Assembly: GCF_910592395.1 (NCBI RefSeq)
Contig: NC_088317.1
Coordinates: 3,038,001 to 3,102,000, forward strand
Direction of reading: 5' to 3'
Source: Lineus longissimus
Lineage: Eukaryota; Nemertea; Pilidiophora; Heteronemertea; Lineidae
DNA length: 64,000 bases
The notes beneath the pieces were generated by a model. The model did not search any database. It worked only from the letters and a program-made list of their open reading frames with translations, and was not told the DNA's origin. This document shows positions 61,101 to 64,000 of the stretch, piece by piece. Position 1 is the first letter of the stretch. Each line of letters opens with the position of its first letter. The position numbers were made by a program, and so were the translations under genes.

Positions 61101-64000
61101 TGCTTCCCGAGAGTGGAATAGCGATCAATTTGTGAGCGTTTCATCTGAGAACGCTTGGCCGTCTATTGCCGATTGCCCCGCGCTTTCATTACCAGAGATG
61201 GACTTGATGGTGCGTTGAGTGCGGAGTGGTGAACGGAATAACAACCGACGGATCTGAGACCATTGCTAATTTCCAATAAATTTATGTTGTTTCACGTTAC
61301 AAATGCCTACTCTGTTCGTTCAAAGATTTGAAAATTCAACTTGAATTTGAAAATTTATAATTTTGTAAAAAAAATACATACATGTACGCACTATATTTAG
61401 ATTTCAACACAATTTTTTCATTTTTAATTATTATTACCAATTATTCGTACACATGTGGTGCATTTACAATAAGGAGTGCAGGTGCAGGCAACGAAGTACT
61501 AACTGACTATACACTGTAAAATTTAGTTGTGCGGACAAATGCACAAATACTACCCAAAAAATCATCGTGCAGAAATACGCATGAATCGGCATGGATTACC
61601 ACATAGTTTTATCAATAGCGCTTTTTCCAATTAACTATCTTGATTGTTTGAAAAGGCTACTTTGCACGAAATGAGAAGCTGCGTGCCTCCATCAGTCTCA
61701 TCTGATGCTATGCTGGTCCCCGTATCTAACCCAGCGGGATTAGATTGGTTTACGGCATGTATGGAGCGCTCGGTACGAGCACGAGTAATGTGTTTCTCCT
61801 TAGGAGTTCTCTTCACGGTTGCAACAGAGGTATAAATAATTCGGCAAATGGATACAACGTACACAAATCTTTTTGCCTAAATGATAGACGTACATGTAGT
61901 TTATGTACCACTCGTTTACATGCGCCCTGGGGGTGATTATAACTAGACTCGGACATGGCAGTCATGCAAATATTCTGCACACACAAATGCGACATAACTT
62001 GGCACTGATGAATATTATTTCTCTCGAGTCTGTACCGCAATCGTCGGGTTATCGCCACGAAATAAGGCCATGATACTTTCATTTGCTGGCCCTAATAAGG
62101 TGCTTGTATCTCATGGTTTGTTACCGTGGCTCCGTCGAGAAAGGCCGACCATGACCCAGAGGCAAAATCATCGCAAAATAACGAAGCCCATCGACAATAG
62201 AAATTCAGAGTATAAAAAAATAGGTCGAAAGAACCCCGGGTTTGTCACACAAGCGAGTGCCTGGGTATTTTTTATGTCCTTGTTATAATCGAATAGATTA
62301 GTTTTTTGAGGCGAGTAGGTAGTTTTTGGTCACCGGGGGGCACGCTTTGGTGTTCACCACAATATCCCGATGACCTCGTGGTTTGATAAGGCGAATGTGA
62401 TTAGTTTCAATCCAAGTAAACCAGCCCGCATGTACATTTTGATGTACAACGTACATTTTTATCTACAGCACACCCTGGAGTGTTCAGTCACGCAACTGAC
62501 GAGTTATCTCGAACACTGGCTAGAAGCACAAAATACGGCATCATCCAGTAGATCAACTCCAAGGGAAAATATCGCTTATGCAGGGAGCGGTTCAACCGTT
62601 CTCTCGTCGGATTCCCCAGGGCACACTGAGCCATATCGCCTCAGCGATATCGCAACTAGCGCACTAGGGTATATCTGACGATATGGTCTCACATTAACTA
62701 TTGAGGGGTCGCGGCAAAGGCAGTCAATTATATAATGTCAATCATCTCAAGCTAATTTGCCTGTCAGCACTTTCCCACCGATCAAATATCTTCGGAACGC
62801 ACTATAGACATCCTAGATAAAGAAAGGTGATGCCAACATTGATAGGGACGATGTTTATGGCCGTTCCATCTGTCGAACATCCTACCTCTGCTATCGCTGG
62901 GAGCTATCCGTAAATCAATGGTTAACCAGGTACGGAGTGCGTTGCCCTGGCTCCCTTGTTACATTCTAAAGTTATTATGCCAGTTATCATTACCAAGGAA
63001 CGTACATACATACACATGTGAATATTTTGATACTAGAACGGGGTGATTTTTTTCTTGTTGACGTCATCAAGTCGATCAACGCGACATCGGCGGTCAAAGC
63101 GCCACCTCGATTTCGGACCAAATCTGAACTTCTCTCTTGGTAAACACACGTGTCAAAAGTCAAACATGTCAGACGTAGGTTTTAATCGATTGAAACTTGA
63201 GCCAAAAGCTGATTTTATACAAAGATCGTGCGATTTTAACAAACAAGTTTTGCAGAACTCGCTGATATGTTGTCATAATATTTTATTCTCATAGAAGGCA
63301 CGGCAACATTTTCAAGATGAACGTCTGCCCACACTTTAAAAAATGTTCCAGAACGCACCTTGATACCATCGGTTAACGTCTGAGACGCCACCATCGCCTC
63401 CGTATCGTGCCTTAAACATCAGGCAGAGGTGACAGCCATGAATCGATGGTCCGTCATTAGAAATGAGAAGCTGTCAAGAACATTACAAGCAGCTGTAAGT
63501 TATCATTTCTTGCCAATGGCAAAAGAAGCCAGGTCTGGTAAACCCCTACAATATCACGGAGATGACAACAAGCTAGTCTGGAGACCCTGGCCTCTGCTAG
63601 ATTCGTAATGTCTCGTGTCTCCAACCCCTAGCAGTAACCCGCGCGGCATACATATTATCGTGAACACCTACGTAGCAATTAGTCGGCCCTTTGATGGGGC
63701 TAAGACGTGCCGTAGCTAAGATAATGCTTATTTCCCCGCGCCAGGAGATAACGCTCCTGACTGCGTGACCGCCATGCTGATGACCTTTGAGCGACCATGA
63801 CCTTTGCGAAGGTTGTTGATGGCATTGAGTGAGTCACGTCAGCACGAAAAGTAAAAGTTATTTATGAGGCGTGCCTCAAGATTGTGGTGTTTGTTTAGAA
63901 CACTAATTTGTGATGAGGTTGAGAATACAGCTTTGAATGTTCATGGCCAACTTTTTCATGTAACCGGCAAAGCAGGTAGTGGTGCGAAAGTATTTTGACA
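58174..64000. other. 5.8 kb without a recognisable gene
   Basis: No family motif or consistent exon chain on either strand. Probably upstream or intronic sequence of the BCOR-like gene. An AT-rich segment lies at 61330-61450. Minus-strand 59757-60005 is open with a moderately protein-like composition (Ser/Asp/Arg-rich) but has no supporting splice context. Confidence 0.5.

Overview
This is eukaryotic nuclear DNA from an invertebrate animal. Coding sequence is split by GT-AG introns and separated by AT-leaning noncoding DNA full of short inverted-repeat transposons. The gene set is metazoan: a rhodopsin-type GPCR, a PELP1 homologue, a C2H2 zinc-finger protein, SLC16 transporters and a BCOR homologue with a PUFD domain. 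The TACATGTA/TAGGCCT-rich intergenic text, the CAGTGGAACCTC transposon family and the style of the GPCR N-terminus suggest a marine bilaterian, possibly a lophotrochozoan. That placement is inference; no species can be named. All gene models were built by hand from splice-site phases and have no transcript support.

Layout. 1-147 (-): start of a class A GPCR. 1142-3219 (+): the last five exons of a PELP1 homologue. 4412-5407 (-): an intronless four-finger C2H2 gene. 5408-12014: no gene seen; minisatellites and MITEs. 12015-19861 (-): a 16-exon gene for an uncharacterised protein of about 987 aa. It is head-to-head with 20051-27033 (+), a 15-exon gene for a multi-pass APC/AAAP-like amino acid transporter of about 583 aa. 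28774-37897 (-): a secreted PAN/apple-domain protein followed by a long run of very small phase 1-1 exons. 39298-41747 and 45364-49229 (-): tandem monocarboxylate-transporter-like (SLC16) genes with identical intron positions. 51803-58173 (-): the C-terminal half of a BCOR-like Polycomb co-repressor (three ankyrin repeats, PUFD, long extra tail). 58174-64000: nothing identifiable.

The most unusual locus is 28.8-37.9 kb. A signal-peptide exon and a 900-nt PAN exon are followed by at least a dozen mini/micro-exons (9-99 nt), all starting and ending in phase 1, so any subset can be skipped without breaking the frame. Three of them encode diverged copies of one Cys-Pro-containing module, and the micro-exons lie between these copies. 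This resembles the micro-exon genes (MEGs) of schistosomes, but in a different protein context, and suggests a secreted protein diversified by alternative splicing. A milder version, with 30-, 24- and 66-nt phase 0-0 exons, occurs in the 12-20 kb gene.

The genes do not form one pathway. The local relationships are the divergent pair at 19.86/20.05 kb (probably one bidirectional promoter) and the SLC16 tandem duplication, whose members also share a ~45-50 bp noncoding element upstream of each start.
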